DNA of 64,000 nucleotides from Gonatopus flavifemur (lineage: Eukaryota > Arthropoda > Insecta > Hymenoptera > Dryinidae), in NCBI GenBank assembly GCA_018340375.1, contig JAFFJZ010000001.1, positions 39,672,001 to 39,736,000 of the forward strand. The letters run 5' to 3'. Numbering within the stretch: position 1 is the first letter of the stretch; the number at the start of each line of letters is the position of its first letter. The translations under genes and the position numbers were made by a program. Below, in pieces: positions 25,301 to 36,097 of this stretch. The notes under the pieces were generated by a model. The model worked only from the letters and a program-made list of their open reading frames with translations. It searched no databases and was not told the DNA's origin.

Positions 25301-28300
25301 GAAATATCATATTTCCATATTTGCTAATAGTTCCTAAATTTAATAATAATGATGCCTTCTGAAATACCTTCTGAAATGTAACAATTGTTTATTGAATTTC
25401 ACAAATATGTTATTGAAATCAAGAAGAAAATTCTCAACATTGGGAAACACATCATTGAATCCAATATTTTATTATGAAATTCAATAAACTATTTATGTAA
25501 AAAACTTCAGAATATTTTTATGAAGTTTCAGACAGATTTTTTCAACAGTGAACGAACGTTGAGGTACTACTTAAAACATGTCTTCATATAAAAATTGGCT
25601 CATGAACACATTACTTGTGGTTGAGTTTTGGTCTTTGTTTCCTTGCTTTCACTTTGTAATATAATTTAAATTCAAATATGAACCAATTGAAGAATTTATG
25701 CCGGGATTGAGGTAAAAGACCTTAACAAGAGCTAAAAATCCCAAGAACTCCTACGAACTCTTATTCAGATTTTCAATACCATGGTATGAATTCTTAAATG
25801 ATTCATTCTTTGATGTACACTGTAAAACATGTAGGAAGTTTTTCTCCACATTGTTGGTGGATTCCGTCACCTCATCGTGGGGGAATTGTTTTTCCATCAA
25901 AAATGAGTGGTTTTTCCACCACTTTGAAGAATTATTTTGTTTTTTGGTTGTTGAATTCTCTACAAATGAAGAAAAAGTCCACCAAATTATGGTGAACAAT
26001 TTCCCACCTGTGAAGGACCTTTACTGCCACCATTTTTTGGGAGAAAATTCCACAATCGTTTTTTACAGTGTAAGAGACGCAACGTTGTATGCTTTTAACC
26101 ACCTCCTCCCCATTTCTATATAACAATTTTGGATCCTAAGAATAAAAAATTCTAAAAATTGAAAAGAGTGACCGCAAAAAAGAGTAGTTTTCCGCCTATT
26201 TTTTGGAACCGCGGGTTTCAGATTAGAATCCATTCTAAAACATACTGTATGTATGTTTGATCATTTGCGAGATCATTTGCGAGAATATACAATTTCCTGG
26301 TGAGCATAACACTGGTTTCAAGAAGTAAAGTAGTATCAAATTCTGATTAAGATTTTATGGGAATGAATAAACCTCGATAGGTTTTTTTATAGAAAAGAAT
26401 TCATTTTGTCAAGAATCTATCGATTCCGTCGATTTCTTTATCTCCAAAATCAATGTTATGCTCACCGGGGAATGGTATTCCCTCGCAAATGATCGACAGA
26501 AGGTATTCTTCAGAATTCAATTCAACCTGAAACTCGCGGTCCCAAAAAAACAGGCGGATTTTGCGGTCACTCTTTTTTGATGCTAAACGATGTCTTATGA
26601 AACATCGGGACCCAAGTAGCACAAGAACTCCTCAAATATGCTATGGTGACTCTATGAATGTGAAAGGGATGTGCGAATGAGACTATTTTGGATAAATTCG
26701 TTAAGGTATTCTATGGAGGTGCATAGCACATAATTATTCGAAACAGTCTCATTGGGAGGTTCTACGCATGTTCGTAGGATTTTCCAAACTCGCTCTTAGC
26801 ATTTCTAACCTCTTCTGCTACTTGAGGATAGTTATTTTTTCGGAGCCTTTCTGTCAAATTTTCTCTTAAAGTTTTCTAAAAGTACTTTTTAGTATTCTTA
26901 AGGATATCTTTAGGTGTTTCATAGAAAATCTTTTATAATTGTTCCAGACATCTTCGGAAATGTTCCAACAGAATTCTTTAGAATCTCCAACCGGACTATT
27001 CACACTATTTTACAATCATGCGTTTTTATATTCTAGAATGACCTATACAACAGAGGATTTCAAGAAACATTTATATCGAATTCTGAGAATTATTCATGAA
27101 TCGTTTCAAAATCCTCTGGAACTGTTGTATGAGAACAAAAATGAACTGCTGCTCTTGCATACAAACATCGTCTATGTTTCATCGAAACACCACGAGGAAC
27201 GTAATCAATTTTAAATTCAAACAAATGACTGTTATTAGACTTGAAGTCTTAGAACAAATTTTTACATAAATGTGTTGCAGTGTGAGTTGTGAATGACGTA
27301 AAAAATACTACAGTAACTACCTGACATTCATAATCTTTGTGTTGAGGGAGACTTTCGCATTGCGGTCCACACACAGGCCAATTACATTTAGAGCAAAGTG
27401 GTTTCTCGTCAGGTGTAGCAGGCCAAGGAGTATAGCACGAAAGGCACAAAGGATATGTACACGCTTTGGGTCCCACAACGAAAGGTGTTTCTGTTAATAT
27501 ATCTTCCCCTGCTTCGAGTAGCTTATTAGTAACCATATACCTGCAATAAAATAAGATTAATTTCGCAATTAGGAAAATAATACACATTGAATAATCAATT
27601 CGATTTCATCATTCAAGAGATCCACGTGAAATCTCTGAAACAATGAGAAAATTTCCTAAAAGAACACGGACCATCAAGAACTCCCGATGGGGATATGTAA
27701 ACTTATTTGAACTTGCTTGGAGTAAAAATTCATTCTCAAAGTGTGAGGATACTACAAAACCGATTTAAGTGAAAATTTCATTCCATGAGAATAAATCTTT
27801 CCTCAACTAGAGTGAAATTTTAGCTTCCTTGTCCACTGAAAATTCACTCTTATGGGATTACATTTTCACTCTCATCGAAGTTGCAGTATTTTTACTGTCT
27901 AAGAGTGGATTTTTAATCTCAGGAATTTGGAAAGTAGAAGGAATTACGTGTCCTGAGCTTCCCAGAGTGAATTCATTCAGTTAATTGAAGACCAATTCAA
28001 TATTTGCATACCCAAAATCAAAGAAATAATCCTGCATTTATCAATATCACAGTTAGCTATAAATAAAGTGAAAAATTGAACTAAGAAATGATCCTGAAGT
28101 GAGTGATTTTTCCTTATTTTTTATATAATATTTATGATAATGTATAATATCCATCCTATAGATACTATGCATATGTTACTTATAAGTATATTTTACATAT
28201 AAATTTACTCATCAACTCAACTTCAATCCTTTCTACTCCCAACACTAACCATACTCATAACGTGAAAATTAGTCGTTTTGTTATCATTGTGAGGCATCAC

Positions 28301-31300
28301 GCAGCATACAGAATTTAGTTGAAAATTCGAAATTTGGAAAAGCAGACAGTTTTTGAGGTGCCCCTTAAACTGCAACTTCCCGAGGAGATGAATTTTCAAA
28401 ATTATGTATGATTCATATACAATTATATATAAATTATAGATACATTATATTGTATTATGTATGAATTTTATATAATATTGAAAAATGCTTCACTCAAGTC
28501 ATATAAAAACCTGGCTGAAATTACATCTTCGCCATTGTTCTCATATTCTTGCTTTCAAAACCAAGTGAGAACTCATACAGATTTATTTTCAGCTCATCAC
28601 CCTGTGGGAACAATTCTTCTGATCTCAGTCAAAGTTCTCCTCCTACGAATATCGTTGAGGAGCACAACAGTTTAAGAAGCACATGAAAGAGTAAGAAATC
28701 TTTTCTAAAAAAAATTTCAACTATGTTGAAATCAATCTAACATTCAGAATGAAAAAAGTACCTCTTTTGGTCGTAGAAGTTTTAAAATAGTTCAAAAAAG
28801 GTTTCCTAACTTCGACATTTTTCAATTAAATTGATTCCATTATCACATTAATTCACATTTTCAAGTAAATCGCATCTTACCTTCCTAACAGTTCATTTTC
28901 GAAAATTTTATACGTCGACGTTGTTGTCTTCAATTCATCCGACGAAGATCCCTATGAAGAGTTGAATAAATACAGTGTAAAGCACATAAGCAGTTTATTG
29001 AAGAAAAAACATTTCATAGTCACCGAAAACAGCACCGAAAGAGCACAAGCGTTCTCTCAGAATCTTTTAAAAACTCTGATAGAAGAATTGAGGAAAATAA
29101 ACTACGAAATAATTCTTTTTGCATTATCAAAGAATTCAAATGGCAATTCTTCAAGAGTTCTTATTGAATCCGCAAAGAATTTTTGAACAATTCTTGTGCA
29201 GTCAGTTCAGAATGAACCACTAGAGGAAATTCTTTCTTGATGCGAAAAAAGTCTCAAAGGATTCATTTCAGACTTCTATCGGAGCTCTCCAAGGATTCAT
29301 GAAGAACTCATTTCAAAATGCTGACAGAGTTCTCGAAGAATTCTCAAAGAATTCATTGAAGGGTCTTGTGCAAGCTCTTGAAGGATTCTTTGCAAAATCA
29401 CACAAATCAGCAAGGAATGTATGGAAAGATTATTTAAGAATTCTGTGTTTTACAATTGAAATTCTTCTTCGAGGCTTGACTCGATATCAGCTTAGAATTG
29501 TGTGGAACGAAGTTATATACGCATTTTGGCAAACTCGTGCTTTGAATGGAATAAAAAAACACTCTATAGTGTTCACAAAAATTCAATGAAGTTCAGAAAT
29601 TTAATATGAATTTTTCACTCAAATATAACAATTTATTCATCATATTCCACGAATTTGTTATGAATGTTAAAAGAACATTGTTGACTTAGGAAATCATATT
29701 ATTGAATTCAACATGTTTATGTAAAAAATTTCATAAAATCCTCTCAAGGTTGAGACAGAGTTTTTCTTACAGTGAAATGAATGATATGTCCAGTTGGAAA
29801 AAAACATTGTTGTTAATATCCTTTTCAATGTCAAAAACAATCTCAAAGGAACATTGCATAAAATGTTATTCAACTCGGTGAATTGGTCCCTTGCCCACAA
29901 ATGGAGAGTAAAGTAGAAGATCGAGTGAAAAATCACGCGGTTTTAAACGTTGAATTAACGTATTATTAAACTCATTTTTGGAAAAACTTTTGGAAAACCG
30001 CACACTCTGAAAAACAGTTGCACACGATACACGGTTTAGAATTTCCACCGCAAATTCCAAAATATTTGGTTGAAATTCTATACAAAAATTTAGAAGTCCT
30101 TAACACAACATATTTTTTCGTATTGATTTTCCCGCGCTGTTATTCAAATTGAAAAACAATATCAGCTCGAAATGATATCCATACCACATTCGAATTGAAT
30201 GCTCATTGAATCTGTAGTGAATGTTAAACACACATATATATGCATTGATTGCTTCCAAATTTTGAGAATTGAACTCAAAAATTTCTTCAACAGTGAAGAC
30301 AAAAACTGGTTGAAAAAAAAAAACAAAAAACCGCATAGAAACGAACAATAGACTTCCATATTGGTTACTTTAAATCAATTCCGATTTCTTCTGTGGATCT
30401 GAATTAGTGAAATGTCACTAATTCAACCAGTAAATGACTGAGCGCCAAACTTGAGTGAAATTTTACTGGTTTTCAGTCCTTTTCACCGATTCTGAGTTCT
30501 TTTGAATGATCCAGATTCACCCACCCAGATTCACATTTCTAAATGGAATTTCTATAGAAAGTTCTATAAAAATTCTATGGAATTCTGACTCAATCCAGAC
30601 AAGAAATTCTACAAAATTTTTTCGCCTCGGGAGTGACAGCGTAAACAGTTTGAGTTCTATGTAACAAGTGTAGTTCGGGTCCTAATCCAAAGGATCGTTG
30701 ATACTTGGAAGATCCATTAATCTTCCTCAATCGACTTAAGTAAGTCATTATTAGCTTCTCAAGTTGTAAATTATCAGCATTTACAACTAGCATTTACAAA
30801 TTCAAATCAACTTCTAGCGAGAACTTGCTAATAAATCCGCTTATTATGAAGTAGTCCAATTTGAAATTTATCATAAATAATTCAATATTTTATCAAATAC
30901 TGGAATTTATGGCGCGGAAAGTATTGTCTTTACATCAACTATTGATACTTTATTTAAAATAAAATGTTGTATATTTCAATGTATAAGGCTATTGTAGAAT
31001 GCTTTTCAGACGGTCCGTATCTGCTGGAATCAACACGTTTACAAAACAATTTATCACTGAACAATAAAGAAAAGTTTACACGTTCGAAACTTTCGAAGGA
31101 CAAACGATAATTTTTTTACTTGTTTCCTACATGCTCGCACAGAAATGAAAATTTATCGAATCTAACTTCAAAACGTATTTGCAACGTTGTACTTTATAAA
31201 ATGGTTTTATTCATAGTTTCCACCATTTGTTGAATACTTAATTCACAAATTTATTTATTAAAAAAATACGACGGCACTGTGTATTATTTTTACGGTAACA

Positions 31301-31346
31301 AGATGAACTTATATTTATTGAAACGTACCGATTTTTCTTGTGACAT
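19393..31346 (-). CDS. SmydA-type SET and MYND domain protein, copy 2
   Basis: Nine exons (31346-31329, 28951-28881, 27540-27321, 24218-23968, 23850-23683, 21487-21261, 20967-20763, 20684-20539, 19625-19393) join in phase to 512 residues. Order: N-terminal SET half (GRYMVTNKLLEAGEDIL), MYND finger (C62-x2-C65, C79-x2-C82, C87-x3-C91), linker, SET core with intact NHSC at 226-229, the SYTYSLLPTLMRREHM region, post-SET cysteines (CACQRC, CNKC, CTHC), and a helical tail. Unlike copy 1 it keeps the SAM-binding motif, though the usual GT before the RR is PT. The first coding exon is only 18 nt (MSQEKS, donor GTACGT); this is the least certain exon. Introns are up to 3.1 kb and full of foldback elements. 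Same strand and intron phases as copy 1 indicate tandem duplication. Confidence 0.9.
22207..22342. repeat. CACTGAGA foldback element
   Basis: A 136-bp element with CACTGAGAGAAAA at the left and TTTTTTTCTCAGTG at the right. It is flanked by TA on both sides, and GTTAATAGTTAAC is near the centre. It sits in an intron of SmydA copy 2. Confidence 0.7.
22863..23390. repeat. Inverted duplication of a membrane-helix coding segment
   Basis: About 60 bp at 22950-23012 are repeated in reverse at 23325-23388. Both arms are open in the same sense and encode a shared hydrophobic segment (FFKCVFLACLI then LT). On the minus strand an 81-codon frame (23108-22863) starts MSVNLKKMKNKKNSTTGGGF and continues into that helix, as in a type II membrane protein. 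On the plus strand the matching frame continues to a stop after NGQSTC. It could be a duplicated exon fragment carried by a mobile element, or a chance open foldback. It lies in a SmydA copy 2 intron. Confidence 0.45.
24620..24860. repeat. CACTGAAAAT foldback element
   Basis: Left CACTGAAAATGAAATTCTGG and right CCAAAATTTTATTTTCAGTG are inverted copies. The arms extend over GTTAACGTTTGGA and ATCAA..GTTGATAT, about 60 bp per arm. Non-coding, intronic in SmydA copy 2. Confidence 0.75.
25259..25550. repeat. CACTGTTAGAAAAA foldback element, copy 1
   Basis: Left CACTGTTAGAAAAATTC and right GATTTTTTCAACAGTG. The segment GAAACTTCATAAAAATATTC (reverse strand, near 25508-25530) recurs almost exactly at 32249-32270, identifying a repeated family. 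Non-coding. Confidence 0.7.
25818..26070. repeat. CACTGTAAAA foldback element
   Basis: Left CACTGTAAAACATG and right TTTTTTACAGTG. Inner arms pair imperfectly through CCACC and GGTGG blocks around 25850-26010. Open frames in it are by-products of the palindrome. Confidence 0.65.
26162..26577. repeat. Foldback element, AAGAGTGACCGCAAAA ends
   Basis: Left AAAGAGTGACCGCAAAA pairs with right TTTTGCGGTCACTCTTTT. The arms go on through TCCGCCTATTTTTTGGAACC versus GGTCCC..AAACAGGCGGA, and GAGCATAAC is also repeated in reverse. About 415 bp, intronic in SmydA copy 2. Confidence 0.75.
29565..29774. repeat. Partial CACTG-type element
   Basis: The right end GACAGAGTTTTTCTTACAGTG and the inner ATGTTTATGTAAAAAATTTC resemble the right half of the element at 25259-25550. 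The left end is too diverged to place exactly. Confidence 0.45.
29775..31328. other. Distal SmydA copy 2 intron, repeat-derived
   Basis: This is part of the first, inferred intron. A segment at about 30080-30300 resembles 24950-25180 (shared GAATT..ACACAAA/ATATATG layout and an AACAGTG-type end). I see no exon. Confidence 0.4.
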
Positions 31347-32223
31347 GATTGTTCGAACACCCTTATTATGTATTTGTTATTCAACTAGGTAACAAAGACT
31401 GACTAAAATACACAACACGTTCGAATCTTTTATACATACATATATATATATATGTATGAAACTTTTGACAGAGACTGAGGTTGCGTTTCGCCAATGTTAT
31501 ACTCTAGATTCTAGATCCTACTACGAAGATCTATACTCGTCGAGAAGGCGGACTTTTTACACCTATAGATATAATAGGAGTAAGTTTGAATGACGGTACA
31601 ACAGACCTGCTAGTATATTTTTGGACCAATGTACAGAAAGATCCAAAAGCTTCAAATAATCCTCCGAAACGCAAGAAAATTAATCATATGCGTGGAAACT
31701 TACGTTCCATAATTGAAATGCAATACACCGAACAGAATTTTATACTTTATCAATGGTTTTTATCTATCCCGAACAATTTTATAATAGATACGATTGCTTT
31801 ATCGATAATTTGAGTTTGTTCAACATTTTACTATTCAGACAGTGATGGAATTCTTTGATTTGAAAGATTTTTGGAATACTTTTCAATAGTAGCTTACATA
31901 ACACTTGTACTTATTTCCAAGTATCTCGGTTAACGACTATGTATTGAATATGTTTCACAATATCTCATCAAAAGTATATATTATAAAATTCTGAAAGGAG
32001 TTCCTAAGACACAGTCCTGAGAGTTGTACAAACAGCACACAAAAAGTACCTATAAATTTTTGAGTATTTTTTTACAATAATGTCCCGGATAACAAATTTG
32101 AGGAATCCTTCCGGAACATTCTAAAATATATGTTCAAGATAAAAAGGGACACCATTTTAAACGAAGCGCTTGATTTTTCCTCCAAGAAATTGGACAAAAA
32201 ATGAAGCGTTTTGGTCGGAATAG
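31347..32223. other. Upstream region of SmydA copy 2
   Basis: AT-rich, with a TATATATATATATA run near 31441-31452. The promoter of SmydA copy 2 should be here, but no single element stands out. No coding exon supported. Confidence 0.4.
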
Positions 32224-32526
32224 AGTGAAGGAAAAAAAAACGATGCCTGAAACTTCATAAAAATATTATGAAGTTTTTTACATGAACACTTTAATTAATT
32301 TCACAATAAAACATTGAATTCAATAATATAATTCGTAATGGTCAAAATTTTTTCCTTAATCTTAATAACATATCAATGGAATTCAATGAATAACTGTTAC
32401 ATTTCAGGAAGGAATTTTGAAACTTTATCATATTTTTTACATTAAATTTGAGAACTATTATGAAATTTAATATGAGGGTATGATATTTAATTTTGATATA
32501 AAATTTAAGAATTTTTCTAACGGTCT
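32224..32526. repeat. CACTGTT-type element, copy 2 (inverted)
   Basis: GAAACTTCATAAAAATATTA and GAAGTTTTTTACAT match, on the other strand, the right part of the element at 25259-25550. The right end AAGAATTTTTCTAACGGT matches that element's left end. The two copies share order and length (about 300 bp). Confidence 0.6.
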
Positions 32527-32621
32527 GTGAATCAGTCTGATCGTGAATTTGCGAAAACAAATTTTCACATTGTATTAAGATGTTGGGGGTCCCTTAATTA
32601 GGAGTATGGGGATGTTAACCT

Positions 32622-32956
32622 TGGTAGAGTATCATAATACCGAAAGTTCATAGTCCCGACAGAGGCGTAGTCCCAAAATGTCATAATCCCGAATTGGTAT
32701 AATCCCAACAGATCATAGTCCCGGAAAAAAATTAAAAAATTTAATATGAACCAAGTATTTCGCCATTTTCATCATGAAAAATTTTTGTTTGTGCATATCA
32801 TGTGGGAAAAATCAAGGTTTTATAAGGAAAGTGGCCAAATACTTGATTTATATTAAATGCTATAATTTTTTTGGAACTATGACCTTTCAGGATTACGCCA
32901 TTTTGGGATTATGACACCGTTGGGATTATGAATTTTCGATATTATGATACTCTGCC
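32622..32956. mobile_element. Foldback element with TCATAATCCC repeats and 8-bp TSD
   Basis: GTTAACCT occurs at 32614-32621 and again at 32957-32964. Between them, left GGTAGAGTATCATAATA pairs with right TATTATGATACTCTGCC. Each arm carries several degenerate copies of TCATAATCCC(A/G)A or CATAGTCCC spaced about 15-20 bp apart, oriented outward-in on each side. An 8-bp duplication fits hAT (or P-type) transposition. No transposase. Confidence 0.8.
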
Positions 32957-33009
32957 GTTAACCTCCAGTCAGTGACATGACCTGTTATGGCTCCGAGGAA
33001 ACCAGTGAT

Positions 33010-33132
33010 GGGGATCTTTGAAAAAAAATCGATTCCCTTTTATGTAAACAATATATAATTTTTATAGATTACAATAAAAATTCAGTACTTTTATATCAAA
33101 AAGGATCGATCTTTTTCTTTTCAGGGGACCCC
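33010..33132. repeat. GGATCTTT/ATCGATCC foldback element
   Basis: Left GGGGATCTTTGAAAAAAAAT and right TTTTCTTTTCAGGGGACCCC are inverted, enclosing ATCGATTC and GGATCGATC. The same design occurs at 33699-33813 and 13151-13318. Confidence 0.7.
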
Positions 33133-33135
33133 AAG

Positions 33136-33220
33136 CCCAGATAGCACAAGAATTCTGAGAGAGTTCTTCATAAATACATTGCGTTAATTCAGAACTCTTT
33201 TAGAACTCTTATACCATCTG
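33136..33220. repeat. CCCAGATAGCACAA palindromic element (diverged)
   Basis: Begins CCCAGATAGCACAAGAATTC and folds onto AGAACTCTTTTAGAACTC near 33190-33210. The right terminus is degraded (ACCATCTGAAAGG). It directly abuts the preceding foldback. Confidence 0.6.
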
Positions 33221-33609
33221 AAAGGGCTGTAAAACAGCCTCCGGAAATACAAGTCCATGTTCAAACATATGAGAAGGAATGAATGAGGAAAAAATGTTGA
33301 AGCAGAGATCTTATTCTAAAGATTTACCAATTTTTAACAAGTAATTTTTTTCACACTATCCGACGATTCTAGAGTTATCAAGGATTTCAAACAGAGTTTA
33401 AGAAGAATGATTTTCCAACAGTTCATTAGTAATCCTTCTGTGTTGTCTCGAATGTTCTCACACATCACAAATCTTTGAAAACGTCTCAAGAACATTCTCA
33501 GAACATCTCCAGAATGTCTTACGTCACCGACATCAGTTAAGGTGTTCTAGAAACACTCCCGGAATATTACCAACAAAAGAGGTGACTCCTTTATGCATAG
33601 CGGTTTATA

Positions 33610-33847
33610 CAGTACAACCTCTCAATAAGAACGCTTGCCTTTCACCTCATTCGAACGGTTCTTCCCACGCGTTGAAGGAAGGTTCTTATTAGTGATCTGG
33701 ATCTTTGGAAGAAATTGATCCTTTTTTATATGAAAAGTATTGAAATTTTATTAAAATCTTCAAAAATTATATATTTTTTCATATAAAAAAGGATCGATCC
33801 TTTTTAAAGATCCCCGTCCCTAGTTCTTATTGAGAGGTAGCATTGTA
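33610..33847. mobile_element. AACCTCTCAATAAGAAC element with a nested foldback
   Basis: Left CAGTACAACCTCTCAATAAG pairs with right CTTATTGAGAGGTAGCATTG. Between them sits a GGATCTTT-type foldback (33699-33813), so one element appears to have landed inside another. The outer termini resemble pogo/Tigger-type ends (CAGT..AACCTC), which is a family-level guess. Confidence 0.6.
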
Positions 33848-33971
33848 CATATATGAAGCATAACGAAAAAACATCGTCCATGAGGGGATTAGGACACTTC
33901 ACGTGACATCAAAACATATCTTTTACACGGAAAGAATATTATATTACACTGATCAACAGTCATTTTGATGC

Positions 33972-34204
33972 CTGAGGTTTGAGAATTGATTCGGAGTAGT
34001 TTTGAGGTACTGAATACGATAACATCAGATTTGTTGGATCAGCTCGTTTTTCGTAATTTTTTATATATAAAATTCATCAATCATATAGATTATATATGAA
34101 AATTATACATAAAAGATAATAGAAAGTGAGCTGATTCAAGAAATCTGATATTCGCTTCACGTTCAACGCACCAAAAGCACTCCGAATCAGTTACCGAACC
34201 TCGG
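33972..34204. repeat. Foldback element, about 230 bp
   Basis: Left CTGAGGTTTGAGAATTGATTC and right GAATCAGTTACCGAACCTCGG are complementary, followed inward by GGAGTAGTTTT / AAAAGCACTCC and ATCAGATTT / AAATCTGAT. Non-coding. Confidence 0.7.
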
Positions 34205-35090
34205 GGACGAGAGAAAAAATTTTTTTTTGTTGACCTGTGTTATTCAATTAGTTCAATATGAAATAATAAGATTTTTTGTCGAAGAAAGAAATATTTCATT
34301 TTCAAACCCTGGTAGAAATTATGATTGGGAATTGGATGGACCCCAGCTGTGGCTAAATGATGGGCCAAATATTTTGGAATGTAATCCCAAATCAAGTACG
34401 TTGCTTTTGAATTCATTTCCATAAAATAATTCTGAATGACAAATTGAAACGTTTAGGCTTCCTTTTGTTCTTCCGACCGTGTTCATGGACCATCAATGTT
34501 ACTGAACCATCAATTGAAGCACAAAAAACCTACATAAACCAACTGAATGTTCGAGCACTAAAGTCAAATTGGCTGAAATGTGTTATCTAGTTGCCCCCAC
34601 ATGGTCTCCATCTAGCACACGGATGGTCAGTGGGAGGCCCAGACAAATTTCTACCAGGGATACCGAAGAGAAAAATACAATCGGACCTGGAACATAGACC
34701 ACGGACATGGACAGTAGTAGTAACAGTAGGATTGATGGGAATCTTTGAAGAGATGAAACATAGAGGCGCAAGCGACAAGAAAAATTTTCTCATTTCAAGA
34801 AATCCTTTCTGTGAGTGTTGATGATTTCAAAAAGACATCCTAAAGACATCTAAAACATATATTTGCCAGCGTGTCTAAAACATATCTTTTACAAGACCTT
34901 TTTCAGATACCTAAAACTTGTTAAAATTTGTTGCGTGAAATATCTTGTAGATGTCGAAAAGATATCTTCACGAAGGTCTTCCAAGACATCTTCCATGATT
35001 TTAAGACATCTCTTAAATAGTAATAGAAATCTTTTTGTGGGTAGGAGGGGGTCTAAGGTTGCCAGGGCACCTCCTTAATTGTGACAACGG
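34205..35090. other. Gene-free stretch with AAGACATC words
   Basis: No gene supported. From about 34810 to 35020 the words AAGACATC and AAACATAT recur irregularly on a ~30-60 bp scale, which looks like a worn repeat. A small open frame at 34591-34821 has no codon or splice support. Confidence 0.4.
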
Positions 35091-35199
35091 GTGGAAATTT
35101 TTCAAAATTATATACACTTTATATAGGATTATATATAGATTATGTATAAAATATATTGAATTCTATGTAAATTATATATAATTTGGAAAAATTTTCCAC
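35091..35199. repeat. GTGGAAATTTTTC palindrome
   Basis: Left GTGGAAATTTTTCAAAATTA and right TTTGGAAAAATTTTCCAC with TATATA-rich arms form a 109-bp near-palindrome. Confidence 0.65.
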
Positions 35200-35486
35200 A
35201 GAACAGAAGAAACTCCCAAACAATCGAAATTATAGCAGCTAAATCCGCTCAAATTCATTTTTTTAGTCACCGATAGATACTTTGGATACCCATTCATCTG
35301 TTTAGATTTAGAGAAATTCAGAGGGACTCAGAGAGATTGCCACAAATTTAGAGGAATTAAGAGAGATTTGGACCAATTCAGAGGGAGATGCGGAATCTCA
35401 ATAAATATAATTCTGAAGGATTCAGAAAGATTCCGGGAATCCAGGGATAGTATATTCTAATACTATTTGGGCGTTCATAGAATATT

Positions 35487-35780
35487 CCCTGCTAAAAGTG
35501 CTAGGCAAACCGGGCAAAAAATTGTTGTCAGTCTTTGAACAGTTTTTTTCACAGCAAATTCACTTAAAAATTGACAAACTTTCTACCCGATTTTGTTCAA
35601 AATTACCAGATTGGAACATACCTTGTCAACACCTGTTTTTGACAGGATATTCCAATTTTGGTAATTCCGAATAAAATCGAGTAGGAACTTTGTCAGTTTT
35701 TGAGTGGATTTCCTGTGACAAGAACCGTTCAAAGCCTGAGAATAATTTTTTACCCGGTTCTACCTGGCATTTTTAGCAGG
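35487..35780. repeat. CCTGCTAAAA foldback, copy 1
   Basis: Left CCCTGCTAAAAGTGCTAGG and right CTGGCATTTTTAGCAGG. Arms continue with AACCGGGCAAAAAATT / AATTTTTTACCCGGTT, TTTGAACAG and CACAG, about 130 bp per arm. Related copies: 42532-42662 (short) and 62213-62387 (half). Confidence 0.8.
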
Positions 35781-35962
35781 CAGTTAACTTTTTTATTATA
35801 AACTACACCCTTCATACTTGCTCTCCAATTACGCTTCCATGCGTAAAACTCGATTTCTATGAAATTGGAATGTTTCCATATATGTAAAACTTCCCCACAC
35901 AACAAAAATTGCTGTGCAATCGTTACTGTCATGTTATTTTTCAAATTTACGCAAAATTGCTG

Positions 35963-36049
35963 CCCAAATAGCACAAAAGTTCTAAAAGAGTTTGTTATGA
36001 CTACATTGTATTCATTAGGAGCTCTTTTAGAACTCTTGTGCTATCTGGG
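35963..36049. mobile_element. 87-bp CCCA..AGCACAA palindromic element
   Basis: CCCAAATAGCACAAAAGTTC at the left and GAACTCTTGTGCTATCTGGG at the right. The sister repeat at 61891 reads straight through GCTGGGAATT. Here the element sits between GCTG and TGGGAATT, giving a 2-bp TG duplication. Confidence 0.8.
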
Positions 36050-36097
36050 TGGGAATTTGCTACGCATGTGATTGAGAGTTTCGTGAAACCGGGCAAC

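Noticed and set aside
28962..29589. Two open frames of 74 and 96 codons on the plus strand
   Set aside because: They are made of AAGAATTC/GAACTC-rich repeat sequence related to the foldbacks and have no family motif or splice context.
30590..30793. Minus-strand open frame of 67 codons in the SmydA copy 2 first intron
   Set aside because: No acceptor or donor in phase with the SmydA model, and no motif.
34591..34821. Overlapping open frames on both strands
   Set aside because: Equally open on three frames, with no splice sites in phase and no recognisable protein.
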